Below, piece after piece: positions 1 to 9,208 of a stretch of DNA of 64,000 bases. The translations under genes and the position numbers were made by a program. The notes beneath the pieces are model-generated. The model had not been told where the DNA came from, searched no databases, and was given only the letters and a program-made list of their open reading frames with translations. Every line of letters starts with the position of its first letter. Position 1 is the first letter of the stretch. Source of the stretch: CAZEQJ01 sp964514385 (lineage in GTDB: Bacteria; Bacteroidota; Bacteroidia; Cytophagales; Cyclobacteriaceae); assembly GCA_964514385.1 (NCBI GenBank), contig CAZEQJ010000004.1, positions 62,001 to 126,000 of the forward strand. The letters are read 5' to 3'.

Positions 1-1
1 A

Positions 2-85
2 GAAATACAGAAAGGTGAGCCGGTTTCAAGCCATGATGCATCCACCAATCAGTTAATCAATCAATTTATCGAATGGAAAAGCTAA
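2..85 (+). CDS. C-terminal tail of an upstream gene (partial)
   Basis: An open frame enters from the left edge and ends at TAA 83-85, overlapping the start of manA by 13 bases. The visible residues are 27 or so, polar, ending in FIEWKS. Short overlaps of this kind are the rule among the genes that follow, which supports a real gene end. The fragment is too short to name a family, and another frame also stays open to a stop near base 55, so this is only a plausible call. Confidence 0.4.
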   Translation, partial: EIQKGEPVSSHDASTNQLINQFIEWKS

Positions 86-1053
86 CACCGTTAAAATTTA
101 AAACGATTTACAAGGAAAAACTATGGGGTGGTAAGAAGATCAAAACCATTCTCGGGAAGGATTATGGCAACCTCGAAAACTGTGGTGAAACATGGGAACT
201 ATCCGGAGTTGATGGTGATGTTTCCGTTGTCTCCGGGGGTAGTTTCGAGGGTACTCCGCTAACTGAATTATTATCTTCATTTCGAGAACTGCTGGTAGGC
301 GAAAGAGTGTATGAACGTTTTGGAAATGAATTTCCACTCCTCATAAAGTTTATAGATGCGAATCAGGATTTATCTGTTCAGGTACACCCGGATGACGAGC
401 TGGCTGCAAAGCGAGGTGTCGGATTTGGCAAAACAGAAATGTGGTATATGATTCAGGCCGATGAAGGAGCAAAACTCATTAATGGGTTTAGCCAGGATCT
501 GGACAAACGTTCTTATCTTGACGCTTTTGAGTCAGGAAGACTTATGGAGGTCCTGAATCAGGAAGAGGTGAGGCCGGATGACGCTTTTTTTATACCGGCA
601 GGAAGAGTGCACACAATAGGAAAAGGTTGTTTTCTGGCCGAGATCCAGCAAACCTCCGATACCACCTACAGAATATATGATTTTGACCGTAAGGACAAGT
701 CAGGCAATATGAGGGAACTGCATGTGGCTGAAGCACTGGATGCCATTGATTTCACGACCTTTGACACTTACGTAACGCGTGTGCCGGTAAAAAAAAATGA
801 GGTATCAGAGTTGGTGGCCTGTACTTATTTTACCACCAACCGGATTGCCTTCAATAGTGAGATAAGCCGTGATTTCAGTCAAAAGGACACCTTTGTCATC
901 TACATCGGGATAGAAGGTGAGATGCAGCTGCGCGGTCAGGGTTTTGAAATAACTGTCAGTAAAGGTGAGGTGGTGCTGATACCTGCAAGTTGTCGGGAGT
1001 GGAGTCTTCATCCAAATCCAGATGCAAAATGCCTGGAAACTTTTATAACATGA
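73..1053 (+). CDS. manA: Mannose-6-phosphate isomerase, class I
   Basis: Interconverts fructose 6-phosphate and mannose 6-phosphate in the cytoplasm, feeding GDP-mannose and surface glycan synthesis. The 326-residue protein is the short form of the zinc cupin family. The metal-site signature QVHPDD is seen near residue 103, TEMWY follows about 20 residues later, and FFIPAGRVHTIGKG near residue 175 supplies the next cupin ligand and catalytic region. Its stop overlaps the lipB start (ATGA), so the two are probably co-transcribed. Function is known from the family; the in vivo role is inferred. Confidence 0.93.
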   Translation: MEKLTPLKFKTIYKEKLWGGKKIKTILGKDYGNLENCGETWELSGVDGDVSVVSGGSFEGTPLTELLSSFRELLVGERVYERFGNEFPLLIKFIDANQDLSVQVHPDDELAAKRGVGFGKTEMWYMIQADEGAKLINGFSQDLDKRSYLDAFESGRLMEVLNQEEVRPDDAFFIPAGRVHTIGKGCFLAEIQQTSDTTYRIYDFDRKDKSGNMRELHVAEALDAIDFTTFDTYVTRVPVKKNEVSELVACTYFTTNRIAFNSEISRDFSQKDTFVIYIGIEGEMQLRGQGFEITVSKGEVVLIPASCREWSLHPNPDAKCLETFIT

Positions 1054-1766
1054 AAAGACCGGATGTAAATGTACTCGACCTTGGGTCAGTTCCCTACAAA
1101 AAAGCATGGGACCTACAGGAAAAGATGCTCAAAGAAAATGTAGATGAAAAAATACAGGCTAAAAAAGAAAACCGGCCTGCTAAAACCTACAGCACACTTA
1201 TTTTCTGCGAACATCCTCATGTTTATACCCTGGGAAAGAGTGGTGAGATCAATAATCTACTACTCACGGAAGCCGAACTTCAAAGTAAAAAGATCGACTA
1301 TTTTCACATCAACCGGGGAGGGGATATCACTTATCATGGCCCGGGCCAGGTAGTAGTATATCCTATTTTGGATCTGGAGCTTTTCTTTACAGATATCCAT
1401 AAATATATGCGGTACCTCGAAGAAGCGGTTATTCTTACCATTGCCGACTATGGTATCAGGGGCGAGCGCATTGACGGGCTTACCGGTGTATGGGTTGACG
1501 CCCAACATGCTGATAAAGCACGAAAAATCTCAGCCTTTGGCGTTAAGACCAGCCGGTGGGTCACCATGCACGGTATCGGGTTTAATGTTAATACAGATTT
1601 ATCCTTTTTTGATTATATTGTACCGTGTGGCATTAGCGATAAAGGCGTTACTTCTATGGAAAAAGAACTGTGTAAACCCGTTGACATTCGGGAAGTGAAA
1701 TCCCGTTTGCTTTATCATATTGCCGGTTTGTTTAACATGAATATCACCACAACACATGAACCCTGA
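1050..1766 (+). CDS. lipB: Octanoyltransferase LipB
   Basis: Transfers octanoate from acyl carrier protein to lipoyl domains, the first step of lipoate synthesis. The conserved LipB features are present: RGGDITYHGPGQ, KISAFGVK with the catalytic lysine, and VPCGISDKGVTSM with the nucleophilic cysteine. I chose the ATG at 1050, which overlaps the manA stop, over a longer reading from 990; this gives 238 residues starting MKRPDVN, the usual length. The 3' end overlaps the next gene by 11 bases. LipA is not in the window. Confidence 0.95.
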   Translation: MKRPDVNVLDLGSVPYKKAWDLQEKMLKENVDEKIQAKKENRPAKTYSTLIFCEHPHVYTLGKSGEINNLLLTEAELQSKKIDYFHINRGGDITYHGPGQVVVYPILDLELFFTDIHKYMRYLEEAVILTIADYGIRGERIDGLTGVWVDAQHADKARKISAFGVKTSRWVTMHGIGFNVNTDLSFFDYIVPCGISDKGVTSMEKELCKPVDIREVKSRLLYHIAGLFNMNITTTHEP

Positions 1767-2487
1767 ACGACTTAAAAATATAGTTTTTATCGACATCGAA
1801 ACAGTATCGGGTTATGAAAACAGAGAGGCAGTAGATGAAAAAATGCTGAAATTCTGGGAATCAAAAACCGCATTTCAGCGCAGCCGGGAAGAAGATACGG
1901 TCACCGATGAGGAGTTTTATTTTAAAAAGGCCGGAATTTTTGCCGAGTTCGGTAAAATTGTAGCCATAGGTACCGGTTTTCTGCATTTTGCTGAAGGCGA
2001 TAAACCCCATCTTAGAGTAAAGACATTATACAATGATGATGAAAATACACTCTTAGCCGAATTTATTGACCTTCTCGGACGCTTTGATCAATATAAATTA
2101 CAATTCTGCGCACATAACGGTAAGGAATTTGACTATCCGTATATCTGCCGGCGCATGCTCATACAAGGGTTTACACTTCCACCAAGCCTGAATTTAATGG
2201 GTAAGCGCCCCTGGGATATTCCACATTTGGACACCATGGAATTATGGAAATTCGGCGATTACAAGCATTTTACTTCACTTGATCTGCTCGCTCAGATTTT
2301 CGGTATCGAAAGTAGCAAGTCGGATATGTCAGGAGCTGATGTCAATCAGGTTTATTATCATGAAAAGGACCTGAAAAAAATTGCCAATTATTGCTCATTA
2401 GATGTTGTCGTGACAGCCAAACTTTTTCTGAGGCTTACCGAAAATTATCGCCTGAAAGACGGCGATGTGCAAATACTGGATGACTGA
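1756..2487 (+). CDS. Predicted 3'-5' exonuclease, PolB exonuclease-like
   Basis: A 243-residue stand-alone exonuclease related to the proofreading domain of B-family DNA polymerases (DEDDy group). The acidic residues can be seen: FIDIETVSG near residue 12, CAHNGKEFDYPYI near residue 119 and YCSLDVVVTAKLF near residue 215. It probably removes nucleotides from DNA ends using two metal ions, but the biological target is unknown. It starts inside the lipB end and overlaps the next ABC gene by 8 bases, so it belongs to the same transcript as manA and lipB. Confidence 0.85.
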   Translation: MNPERLKNIVFIDIETVSGYENREAVDEKMLKFWESKTAFQRSREEDTVTDEEFYFKKAGIFAEFGKIVAIGTGFLHFAEGDKPHLRVKTLYNDDENTLLAEFIDLLGRFDQYKLQFCAHNGKEFDYPYICRRMLIQGFTLPPSLNLMGKRPWDIPHLDTMELWKFGDYKHFTSLDLLAQIFGIESSKSDMSGADVNQVYYHEKDLKKIANYCSLDVVVTAKLFLRLTENYRLKDGDVQILDD

Positions 2488-4228
2488 TGATACACACCAT
2501 ATCCTGGAAGTAAATAACCTCCACCTGAAAAAGGGCGATATCTCACTCATCCGGGATGTATCGTTTTCAGTAAAGGAAGCTACCATTCTGGGTCTTATGG
2601 GAATGTCGGGATCCGGCAAGACATTGACAAGCTATGCCTTACTGCAGCTGCTTGGCAATACAGGAATAAAAATGGCCGGAGGACAGGTATATTTTCATTC
2701 CAGTCATTTTGGTAAAACAGACATCTCACGCGCAGACAGCAAAACAATCAACCGCATACGAACGGAGGAGATAGCCTTTATCTTTCAGGATACCTTTGGT
2801 TCCCTGAATCCTCTTATCTGTTGTGGCCATCAGATTGCCGCTGTGATCCGGCATAAAACAGGACTACCGCGGAAAGAGGCCCGCATCGCCGCAATCGATG
2901 CCCTTAAAAGAGTTCAGATATACAATCCTGAAGAAGTATATCAGCGTTTTCCACATCAGTTATCAGGAGGTCAGCGGCAGCGTGTCCTCATTGCTATGGC
3001 GATTAGCACCAAGCCCCGCCTGATCATCGCAGACGAACCTACCTCATCGCTCGATGTAAGTCGTCAGAAACAAATACTCGGCATACTTGAGGCTTTTCGC
3101 GATGATTATGGTACTTCTGTTGTGCTGATATCCCATGAGCTTAATGCCATTGCTGAGGTCGCTGATGACTTGCTTGTGCTGAAAAATGGCACAGTGGTGG
3201 AAGATGGGGATCTTTTTCAGGTTTTTTTAAAACCAAACCACCTCTACACTAAAGGACTGCTTGCATGCCGCCCAAGGATGGATATAAGGTTAAAGAAGTT
3301 ACCAACACTGGAAGATTTTAATCACCCTTCAGACTCTGTCGGACAGGTACTCGTAGACCATATGATTAGTTCGGATGATATTAAAAAACAACAACTGGCC
3401 AGGATGCAGCATTTACCGTTGCTGGAAGTAAATGGCCTTCAGGTTACTTTTTCCAAACACGCTGGAAAATCGTCATTTTATGCTCTTCATGACTTTTCAC
3501 TTAAGCTGTTTAAAGGGGAAACATTAGGCATTGTGGGAGAGTCTGGTTCGGGAAAGACTACTCTTGCAAGAGTACTTACCGCGTTAATCATGCCGGATGT
3601 AGCTGACATTGTGCTACATAATACACCATTGGACCTGTATCTTAAGGCACACAGAAATATTCTGAGGTCCAATGTCCAAATGATTTTTCAGGATGCACGT
3701 TCGTCAATTAATCCAAATAAAACCATTGCCTCCAGCCTCAGAGAAGCTGCTTTACAGGGCAACAATCCGGAGGGCAGTGCTATATCGGACTTAAAACTGG
3801 TATTGGAGGATGTAGGACTGGATGCCTCATTTTTAGGTAGATATCCGCATCAATGTAGTGGTGGCCAGCTACAACGTATCGCCATTGCACGTACTCTGAT
3901 CATGCGGCCGGCCTGTATTATCTGCGATGAAATAGTAGCATCACTGGATGTTTCCACTCAGGCACAGGTATTGAATCTACTGAATATGCTCAAGGAACGC
4001 TACCAGCTTACCTATATATTCATTTCTCACGACCTGTCCGTAATACGCTTTATGACCGATCGGGTCATGGTCATGAAAAATGGACACGTAGTGGAAAGCG
4101 GATTGACGGAAGATGTTTTTAACTGGCCAAATCACAATTATACGAGGGAACTACTTCAGTCGGTACCCAGTGGCAACCTGCAGGCCATTCGTGAAAAACG
4201 AATGAGAAAGCAGGCAGGTCAGGTATAA
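2480..4228 (+). CDS. ABC transporter ATPase with two nucleotide-binding domains (DppD-DppF type)
   Basis: A single 582-residue chain with two complete ATPase halves of the peptide/nickel importer type. Half one has GMSGSGKT, LSGGQRQR and ADEPTSSLD; half two has GESGSGKT, CSGGQLQR and CDEIVASLD, a slightly altered Walker B. Each half also has the oligopeptide-type C-terminal extension. No permease or binding protein gene lies nearby, so the partner must be elsewhere. The start at 2480 (MTDDTHH) overlaps the preceding stop and is preferred to the ATG at 2465. E. coli YejF has the same fused layout. Confidence 0.9.
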   Translation: MTDDTHHILEVNNLHLKKGDISLIRDVSFSVKEATILGLMGMSGSGKTLTSYALLQLLGNTGIKMAGGQVYFHSSHFGKTDISRADSKTINRIRTEEIAFIFQDTFGSLNPLICCGHQIAAVIRHKTGLPRKEARIAAIDALKRVQIYNPEEVYQRFPHQLSGGQRQRVLIAMAISTKPRLIIADEPTSSLDVSRQKQILGILEAFRDDYGTSVVLISHELNAIAEVADDLLVLKNGTVVEDGDLFQVFLKPNHLYTKGLLACRPRMDIRLKKLPTLEDFNHPSDSVGQVLVDHMISSDDIKKQQLARMQHLPLLEVNGLQVTFSKHAGKSSFYALHDFSLKLFKGETLGIVGESGSGKTTLARVLTALIMPDVADIVLHNTPLDLYLKAHRNILRSNVQMIFQDARSSINPNKTIASSLREAALQGNNPEGSAISDLKLVLEDVGLDASFLGRYPHQCSGGQLQRIAIARTLIMRPACIICDEIVASLDVSTQAQVLNLLNMLKERYQLTYIFISHDLSVIRFMTDRVMVMKNGHVVESGLTEDVFNWPNHNYTRELLQSVPSGNLQAIREKRMRKQAGQV

Positions 4229-4231
4229 ACG

Positions 4232-4885
4232 CTATTTAGTTGGCTTCAGGTCGTAAATGCTACGTATATCCTTGATTACCTCCGGCATGTTTAGCTCCAG
4301 GTCATTCAGAAAGCCATGGGAAAGGTCATACACCCAGCCGTGAACCAGTGGATAACCGGTTTCATACCACATACGCTGAATATGATAGTTTTTGATCAGG
4401 TTGATACACTGCTCTGTTACATTCAGCTCCACCAGTCTTTTATACCTTGTTTTTTCATCCGAAAACGCATCCAATTCTACTTTATGCAGGCGATAAACAT
4501 CCCGGATATTCTGTAGCCATGCAGAAAGAGCACCCAGGTCCTGTGCATTCATGGCTGCCTGTACACCTCCGCAACCGTAATGACCGCAAACGATTATATG
4601 CTTCACTTTCAGCACCGTTACGCTGTATTGGATGACAGCATTCAGGTTGGCATCAGTACCAACAACCATGTTGGCAATATTACGATGAACAAATACCTCA
4701 CCAGGCTGAAGACCCATGATTTCATTTGCCGGAATGCGGCTGTCGGCACAGCCTATGTAGAGAAATTCAGGCTGTTGTGTTTTGGACAATTTTTCGAAAT
4801 AGGAAGGATCAAGCGATAATTTTTCAGCTACCCATTTTCTATTATTTTCAAATATCTTCTGATATTGTTGTTTCGATTGTGACAT
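4232..4885 (-). CDS. can: Beta-class carbonic anhydrase
   Basis: Interconverts carbon dioxide and bicarbonate in the cytoplasm. The 217-residue protein shows the family zinc site: CADSRIP near residue 46 supplies Cys and the Asp-Arg dyad, and HYGCGGV near residue 102 supplies His and the second Cys. Length fits plant/E. coli Can-type enzymes. It converges on the ABC gene, with only three bases between the two stops, and diverges from RNase R across a 190-base gap in which I see no clear promoter. Confidence 0.95.
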   Translation of the reverse strand: MSQSKQQYQKIFENNRKWVAEKLSLDPSYFEKLSKTQQPEFLYIGCADSRIPANEIMGLQPGEVFVHRNIANMVVGTDANLNAVIQYSVTVLKVKHIIVCGHYGCGGVQAAMNAQDLGALSAWLQNIRDVYRLHKVELDAFSDEKTRYKRLVELNVTEQCINLIKNYHIQRMWYETGYPLVHGWVYDLSHGFLNDLELNMPEVIKDIRSIYDLKPTK

Positions 4886-5075
4886 AGTTGCGTTTTCCTT
4901 GAAATTATTGTTACTAAACTATAAAAAAAAACTTTCACTTCCATTTTCGTTAACATAATTCAGGTACGATCTGCCAGCAGAAATAATTTTCAGATAATCT
5001 GATATTGATTGGTGTCATCGAAAATAAGGTTGAAATTTACACCACATCCTGATCGGAGGATGGAAGTATACATAT

Positions 5076-7205
5076 ATGAGCAAGAAGAAAAAGAGCAACA
5101 AAAGAGTAACCACTGTACAATCACCTGAAAAATCGATCCTGAATTATCTGGAACATCTTCACGTACCCACCTCACAACGACAAATAGTCCGGCATTTTAA
5201 TATTAAATCCAGAAATGAAAAGGCTGACCTGGGGCGTTTCCTTAACGATCTTGTACGTGCAGGCAAGCTAAAACGTACCGATGACAGAAAATATGTCAGC
5301 ACAGGAGGGGAGAATGTCATTACCGGGAAAGTTGACCATGTCAATAAAAAATATGCCTTCATTGTATCTGCAGAGACAGAACAAGATGTGATGGTACGCA
5401 CTGAACATCTCAAATTTGCCTTTGATGGTGATATAGTAAAAGTGTCGATCCAGCGTCTGGGTAACAGTACAAAACGACCGGAGGGTAAGGTTCTGGAGAT
5501 TGTTGAGCGGTCAAGGGAGGAGTTTGTAGGACGAGTCGACCTTTCAGATGGCTTTGGATTTGTGATTCCGGATAACCGGAAAATCTATCAGGATTTTTTC
5601 ATTCACCCTGACTCACTTGAGGGGCTTCATAATAATGACAAGGTAATCATCAGGGTGTCCAAGTGGCCTAATGACAGATACAGTGCAGAGGGAAAAATTG
5701 TGAAAATACTTGGCAAGGCGGGTGAAAATGAAGTGGAGATCCACAGTATAATGGCAGAATTTGGCCTCCCGTTTGAGTTTGAAGAAAGGGTTCTGGATGC
5801 TGCAGAGGCTATACCCGCTGAAATTACGGATAAGGAAATCAAAAAAAGAAAGGAATTCCGGCAAAAAGTCACCTTCACGATCGACCCGGAGGATGCCAAG
5901 GATTTTGATGATGCTCTTTCCCTGGAGTTTCTGCCGAACGGAAATGTGGAAGTAGGCATACACATTGCTGATGTTACTCACTATGTCGACACGAAGGGGA
6001 TAATTGAGAAAGAAGCATATGAGCGAGCGACCAGTGTTTACCTTGTTGACCGCACCATACCAATGCTTCCTGAAAGATTATCCAATGGTTTATGTTCCCT
6101 TAACCCCAAAGAAGATAAACTCACGTTTTCAGCTGTTTTCGAGTTGGATAAAGATGCCAGAATTATTAACGAATGGTTCGGCCGTACCATCATACATTCT
6201 GACCACCGCTTTACATACGAACAGGCCCAGGAAGTACTTGAGACGGGTGAAGGGTTATATAAGGACGAGCTTTTTACCTTAAATAAGTTCGCTAAAAAAT
6301 TGAAGGCCCAACGGTTTAAACAAGGGGCTATAAACTTTGAAACAGTGGAAGTAAAATTTCAACTCGATGAAAAGGGCATTCCGCTGGCGGTCATACCAAA
6401 AGTAAGGAAGGATGCACATAAGCTGATTGAGGAGTTTATGCTACTGGCCAACAAACGCGTAGCAACCTATATCTATGACATGGAGGATCACCCAACCTTT
6501 GTATACAGGACACACGACAACCCTGATCCTGAAAAGCTGAAGTCCTTCTCGGTATTTGCCAAAAGGTTTGGCCATCACCTGGATGTAGAGGGCAACATAT
6601 CCAAAAGCCTCAATACGCTTATGGATAATATAGAGGGTAAACCGGAACAAAATGTGCTGGAGTCAATTGCCATCCGGGCAATGGCCAAAGCAAAGTATAC
6701 TACATCACCCGATCCCCATTTCGGACTCGCTTTTGAACATTATACTCACTTCACATCGCCAATCCGCCGGTATCCCGATATGATGGTACACCGTCTGCTG
6801 CAGCATTATCTTGATGGCGGTAAGTCAGCTGATCTGGAAAAATATGAGACGAGATGTGAGCACAGCTCCGATATGGAAAAACGCGCAGCTGAAGCTGAGC
6901 GGGCTTCAATAAAATATAAACAGGTAGAATATATGAGCCTGATCGACAAAAAACCGTTTGAAGGGATCATATCAGGTGTTACCGATTGGGGAATCTTCGT
7001 GGAGATAATCGAAACAAAATGCGAAGGGATGATACGGCTGAGCGACCTGGATGACGATTATTACGAATATGACGAGGACAATTACAGGGTAATTGGCCGC
7101 CACAATAAAAAAATGTTTACTTTAGGTGATAAAATCACTGTACTTGTACGTGCCACAGACATTGACCGTCGGACCATAGACCTGGAGATATTCGATGAAT
7201 ATTGA
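5076..7205 (+). CDS. rnr: Ribonuclease R
   Basis: A 709-residue processive 3'-5' exoribonuclease of the RNase II/R family that degrades structured RNA and defective ribosomal RNA. Order of domains: a short basic N-terminus, a winged-helix-like segment, two cold-shock domains (about 75-220), the catalytic RNB domain with DPEDAKDFDDAL near residue 270, and a C-terminal S1 domain near 620-705. The acidic cluster that binds two metal ions is intact. The last 11 bases overlap the prenyl synthase gene, so translation of the two may be coupled. Confidence 0.95.
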   Translation: MSKKKKSNKRVTTVQSPEKSILNYLEHLHVPTSQRQIVRHFNIKSRNEKADLGRFLNDLVRAGKLKRTDDRKYVSTGGENVITGKVDHVNKKYAFIVSAETEQDVMVRTEHLKFAFDGDIVKVSIQRLGNSTKRPEGKVLEIVERSREEFVGRVDLSDGFGFVIPDNRKIYQDFFIHPDSLEGLHNNDKVIIRVSKWPNDRYSAEGKIVKILGKAGENEVEIHSIMAEFGLPFEFEERVLDAAEAIPAEITDKEIKKRKEFRQKVTFTIDPEDAKDFDDALSLEFLPNGNVEVGIHIADVTHYVDTKGIIEKEAYERATSVYLVDRTIPMLPERLSNGLCSLNPKEDKLTFSAVFELDKDARIINEWFGRTIIHSDHRFTYEQAQEVLETGEGLYKDELFTLNKFAKKLKAQRFKQGAINFETVEVKFQLDEKGIPLAVIPKVRKDAHKLIEEFMLLANKRVATYIYDMEDHPTFVYRTHDNPDPEKLKSFSVFAKRFGHHLDVEGNISKSLNTLMDNIEGKPEQNVLESIAIRAMAKAKYTTSPDPHFGLAFEHYTHFTSPIRRYPDMMVHRLLQHYLDGGKSADLEKYETRCEHSSDMEKRAAEAERASIKYKQVEYMSLIDKKPFEGIISGVTDWGIFVEIIETKCEGMIRLSDLDDDYYEYDEDNYRVIGRHNKKMFTLGDKITVLVRATDIDRRTIDLEIFDEY

Positions 7206-8178
7206 TCATAAAAAGCTGATAGAAAAAGTAAATACCCGCATTGAAGAAATGAAGCTGGGTTCCCGTCCTCCTGAGTTGTACGAGCCGATATCCTATATAA
7301 TGTCACTTGGAGGTAAGCGGATGCGGCCGCTGTTGGTACTTTTTGGATATCTCATGTACGGAGATGAGGCTGATGAGGTGCTCGATGTCGCTGTTGCTGT
7401 CGAAGCATTCCATAATTTCACGCTGATGCATGATGACATCATGGATAATGCACCACTGCGAAGGGGTAAACCAACCGTGCATGAAAAGTGGAACACATCC
7501 ACTGCGATACTTTCCGGTGATGTCATGCTGGTAAAGGTTTACGAGCAGCTGATGCAGGTGATAGCTGATAATACAAAGCTACGGCATGTTCTAAAGACTT
7601 TTAACCAGGCTGCTGCTGAGGTATGCGAAGGTCAGGAGATCGATATGCTTTTCGAAAACCGTAGCAAGGTAAGCCATGAAGAATATATCGAAATGATCCG
7701 GTTGAAGACAGCGGTTTTATTGGCTGCAAGCCTGAAAATCGGAGGGATTATGGCTGGGGCATCTTCGGAAAATCTGGATGCATTATATGACTTTGGCGTT
7801 TACATGGGTATTGGTTTTCAGCTGATGGACGACTACCTCGATGTATACGGCGATATGGCCAAATTTGGTAAGCAGGTTGGGGGAGATATTATAAGCAATA
7901 AAAAAACGTATCTGCTGATCCGCGCTATGGAAAAAGCAGACAAGGATTTATTGAATGAACTGAATAACTGGATTTCATCAACGAAATTCATTCCGGAGGT
8001 GAAAGTGCTGGCGGTAACGGATATCTACAACCGGCTTGATATAAAAACCGAGACGAGAGATCTGATACGTCACTATTTCGATAAAGCATACCAACAGCTC
8101 GATCGGCTGGATGCGCCTGCCGAACGAAAGTCAGCACTTAAGCACTACGCTGATGCATTGATCAAAAGAGATCATTAG
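7195..8178 (+). CDS. Polyprenyl diphosphate synthase, probably geranylgeranyl-PP or farnesyl-PP
   Basis: Condenses isopentenyl diphosphate with allylic diphosphates. Both aspartate-rich motifs are present: DDIMD with the trailing RRGKPTVH, and DDYLD near residue 211, preceded by GGKRMRP. The first motif has no two-residue insertion, and the fifth residue before it is Phe, a pattern seen in short-chain GGPP synthases, so GGPP is the likely product (inference). That would feed phytoene synthase 5 kb downstream as well as quinones. It ends in a 4-base convergent overlap with the next gene. Confidence 0.9.
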   Translation: MNIDHKKLIEKVNTRIEEMKLGSRPPELYEPISYIMSLGGKRMRPLLVLFGYLMYGDEADEVLDVAVAVEAFHNFTLMHDDIMDNAPLRRGKPTVHEKWNTSTAILSGDVMLVKVYEQLMQVIADNTKLRHVLKTFNQAAAEVCEGQEIDMLFENRSKVSHEEYIEMIRLKTAVLLAASLKIGGIMAGASSENLDALYDFGVYMGIGFQLMDDYLDVYGDMAKFGKQVGGDIISNKKTYLLIRAMEKADKDLLNELNNWISSTKFIPEVKVLAVTDIYNRLDIKTETRDLIRHYFDKAYQQLDRLDAPAERKSALKHYADALIKRDH

Positions 8179-8480
8179 GCCAGTTTTTCCAATACTGTAC
8201 GGAATGCAACGGTTTTATTGGGAAAGGCTTCCGCCGTTTGTGAACGCAAAGCATGGGCATATTCCTCCAGATACTCATTAAGTTTATTCCAGTTGGCCGC
8301 CATATACTGCACCGCAAAGGTTTCACCGTCATTTTCCGCTTCATGATGAAGCTTTAAAAAACTAAACTCTGTAAAACATCCGGTGTTCATAACAGCAGGA
8401 ATATGATCATTCAGCATCCATGTTTTCCATTCTTCGATCACATCCGGTTCTACATTAATTGTGACGTTATATATTAGCAT
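8175..8480 (-). CDS. DUF4286 family protein
   Basis: A 101-residue soluble protein starting MLIYNVTINVE, with the conserved EEWKTWMLNDHIPAVM stretch typical of the DUF4286 family found across Bacteroidota. The predicted shape is a small ferredoxin-like alpha/beta fold; no enzymatic function is known. It starts only 15 bases from the divergent cruF-like gene, so both promoters must overlap each other's coding sequence. No catalytic motif was recognised. Confidence 0.8.
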   Translation of the reverse strand: MLIYNVTINVEPDVIEEWKTWMLNDHIPAVMNTGCFTEFSFLKLHHEAENDGETFAVQYMAANWNKLNEYLEEYAHALRSQTAEAFPNKTVAFRTVLEKLA

Positions 8481-8495
8481 CTTAATTCATTAGAT

Positions 8496-9152
8496 ATGTC
8501 CTGGCGAAAAATAACGGCTTTCCTTTCCGAACACAAATTTATCAGCTCAATCGTATTGCTGATTATCTTGTATAGTGTAGGTATAGCAGGGATAGCTTTT
8601 GGGAAAACCCGTAATCTGGTATTGTCTCTGTCAGCTGCAAATATCATCATCAGTGTCATCATATTGCTTTGGAATCACAAAGGTTCGATAGTAGACATTG
8701 CGCCCGGTTTTTTTATCGCTTTTGCTACGGGCCTTGCTGTTGAAATAGTCGGGGTAAATACAGGATGGCCTTTCGGGGTGTACAGCTATGGTGAAAACCT
8801 GGGTATAAAAATTATGGGCGTACCCTGGGTGATTGGCATAAACTGGTTTTACCTGACATACGCCTTTAGTGCCATTTTAAAATTTATCAGGAATATATTT
8901 ATTCGTTCATTGGGTGTTGCTGCATTAATGGTAGCATTCGATATAATCATGGAAATAGTAGCTCCCAGGCTTGACTATTGGTCATTTGAGGCTAGTCATG
9001 TGCCCATCGCCAATTATCTCTCCTGGCTTGTAATTGGTTTTATTATCAGCATTGCCGTGAACATTAGTGCAAAGGCAATAAACAACCGTTTAGCAGTACC
9101 CCTCATTGTAATTCAGCTGATATTCTTTATAATAATTTTTGCCTTGTTGTGA
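8496..9152 (+). CDS. cruF: Carotenoid biosynthesis protein, CruF-like (carotenoid 1',2'-hydratase family)
   Basis: A 218-residue integral membrane protein of the DUF422/CruF family, with about six or seven hydrophobic helices. Family signatures seen: GLAVEIVGVNTGWPFGVYSYG near residue 80, GVPWVIGINWFYLTY near residue 108 and DIIMEIVAPRLDYW near residue 150. Family members hydrate the psi end of acyclic or monocyclic carotenoids, giving a 1'-hydroxyl group. It lies just upstream of the regulator and the main carotenoid operon, on the same strand. The symbol is by family and context; substrate is not proven. Confidence 0.85.
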   Translation: MSWRKITAFLSEHKFISSIVLLIILYSVGIAGIAFGKTRNLVLSLSAANIIISVIILLWNHKGSIVDIAPGFFIAFATGLAVEIVGVNTGWPFGVYSYGENLGIKIMGVPWVIGINWFYLTYAFSAILKFIRNIFIRSLGVAALMVAFDIIMEIVAPRLDYWSFEASHVPIANYLSWLVIGFIISIAVNISAKAINNRLAVPLIVIQLIFFIIIFALL

Positions 9153-9208
9153 AACAATCCATTTTTCCCACAAGTTAATGAGTTGATTATCACATGGTTT
9201 AATATTCT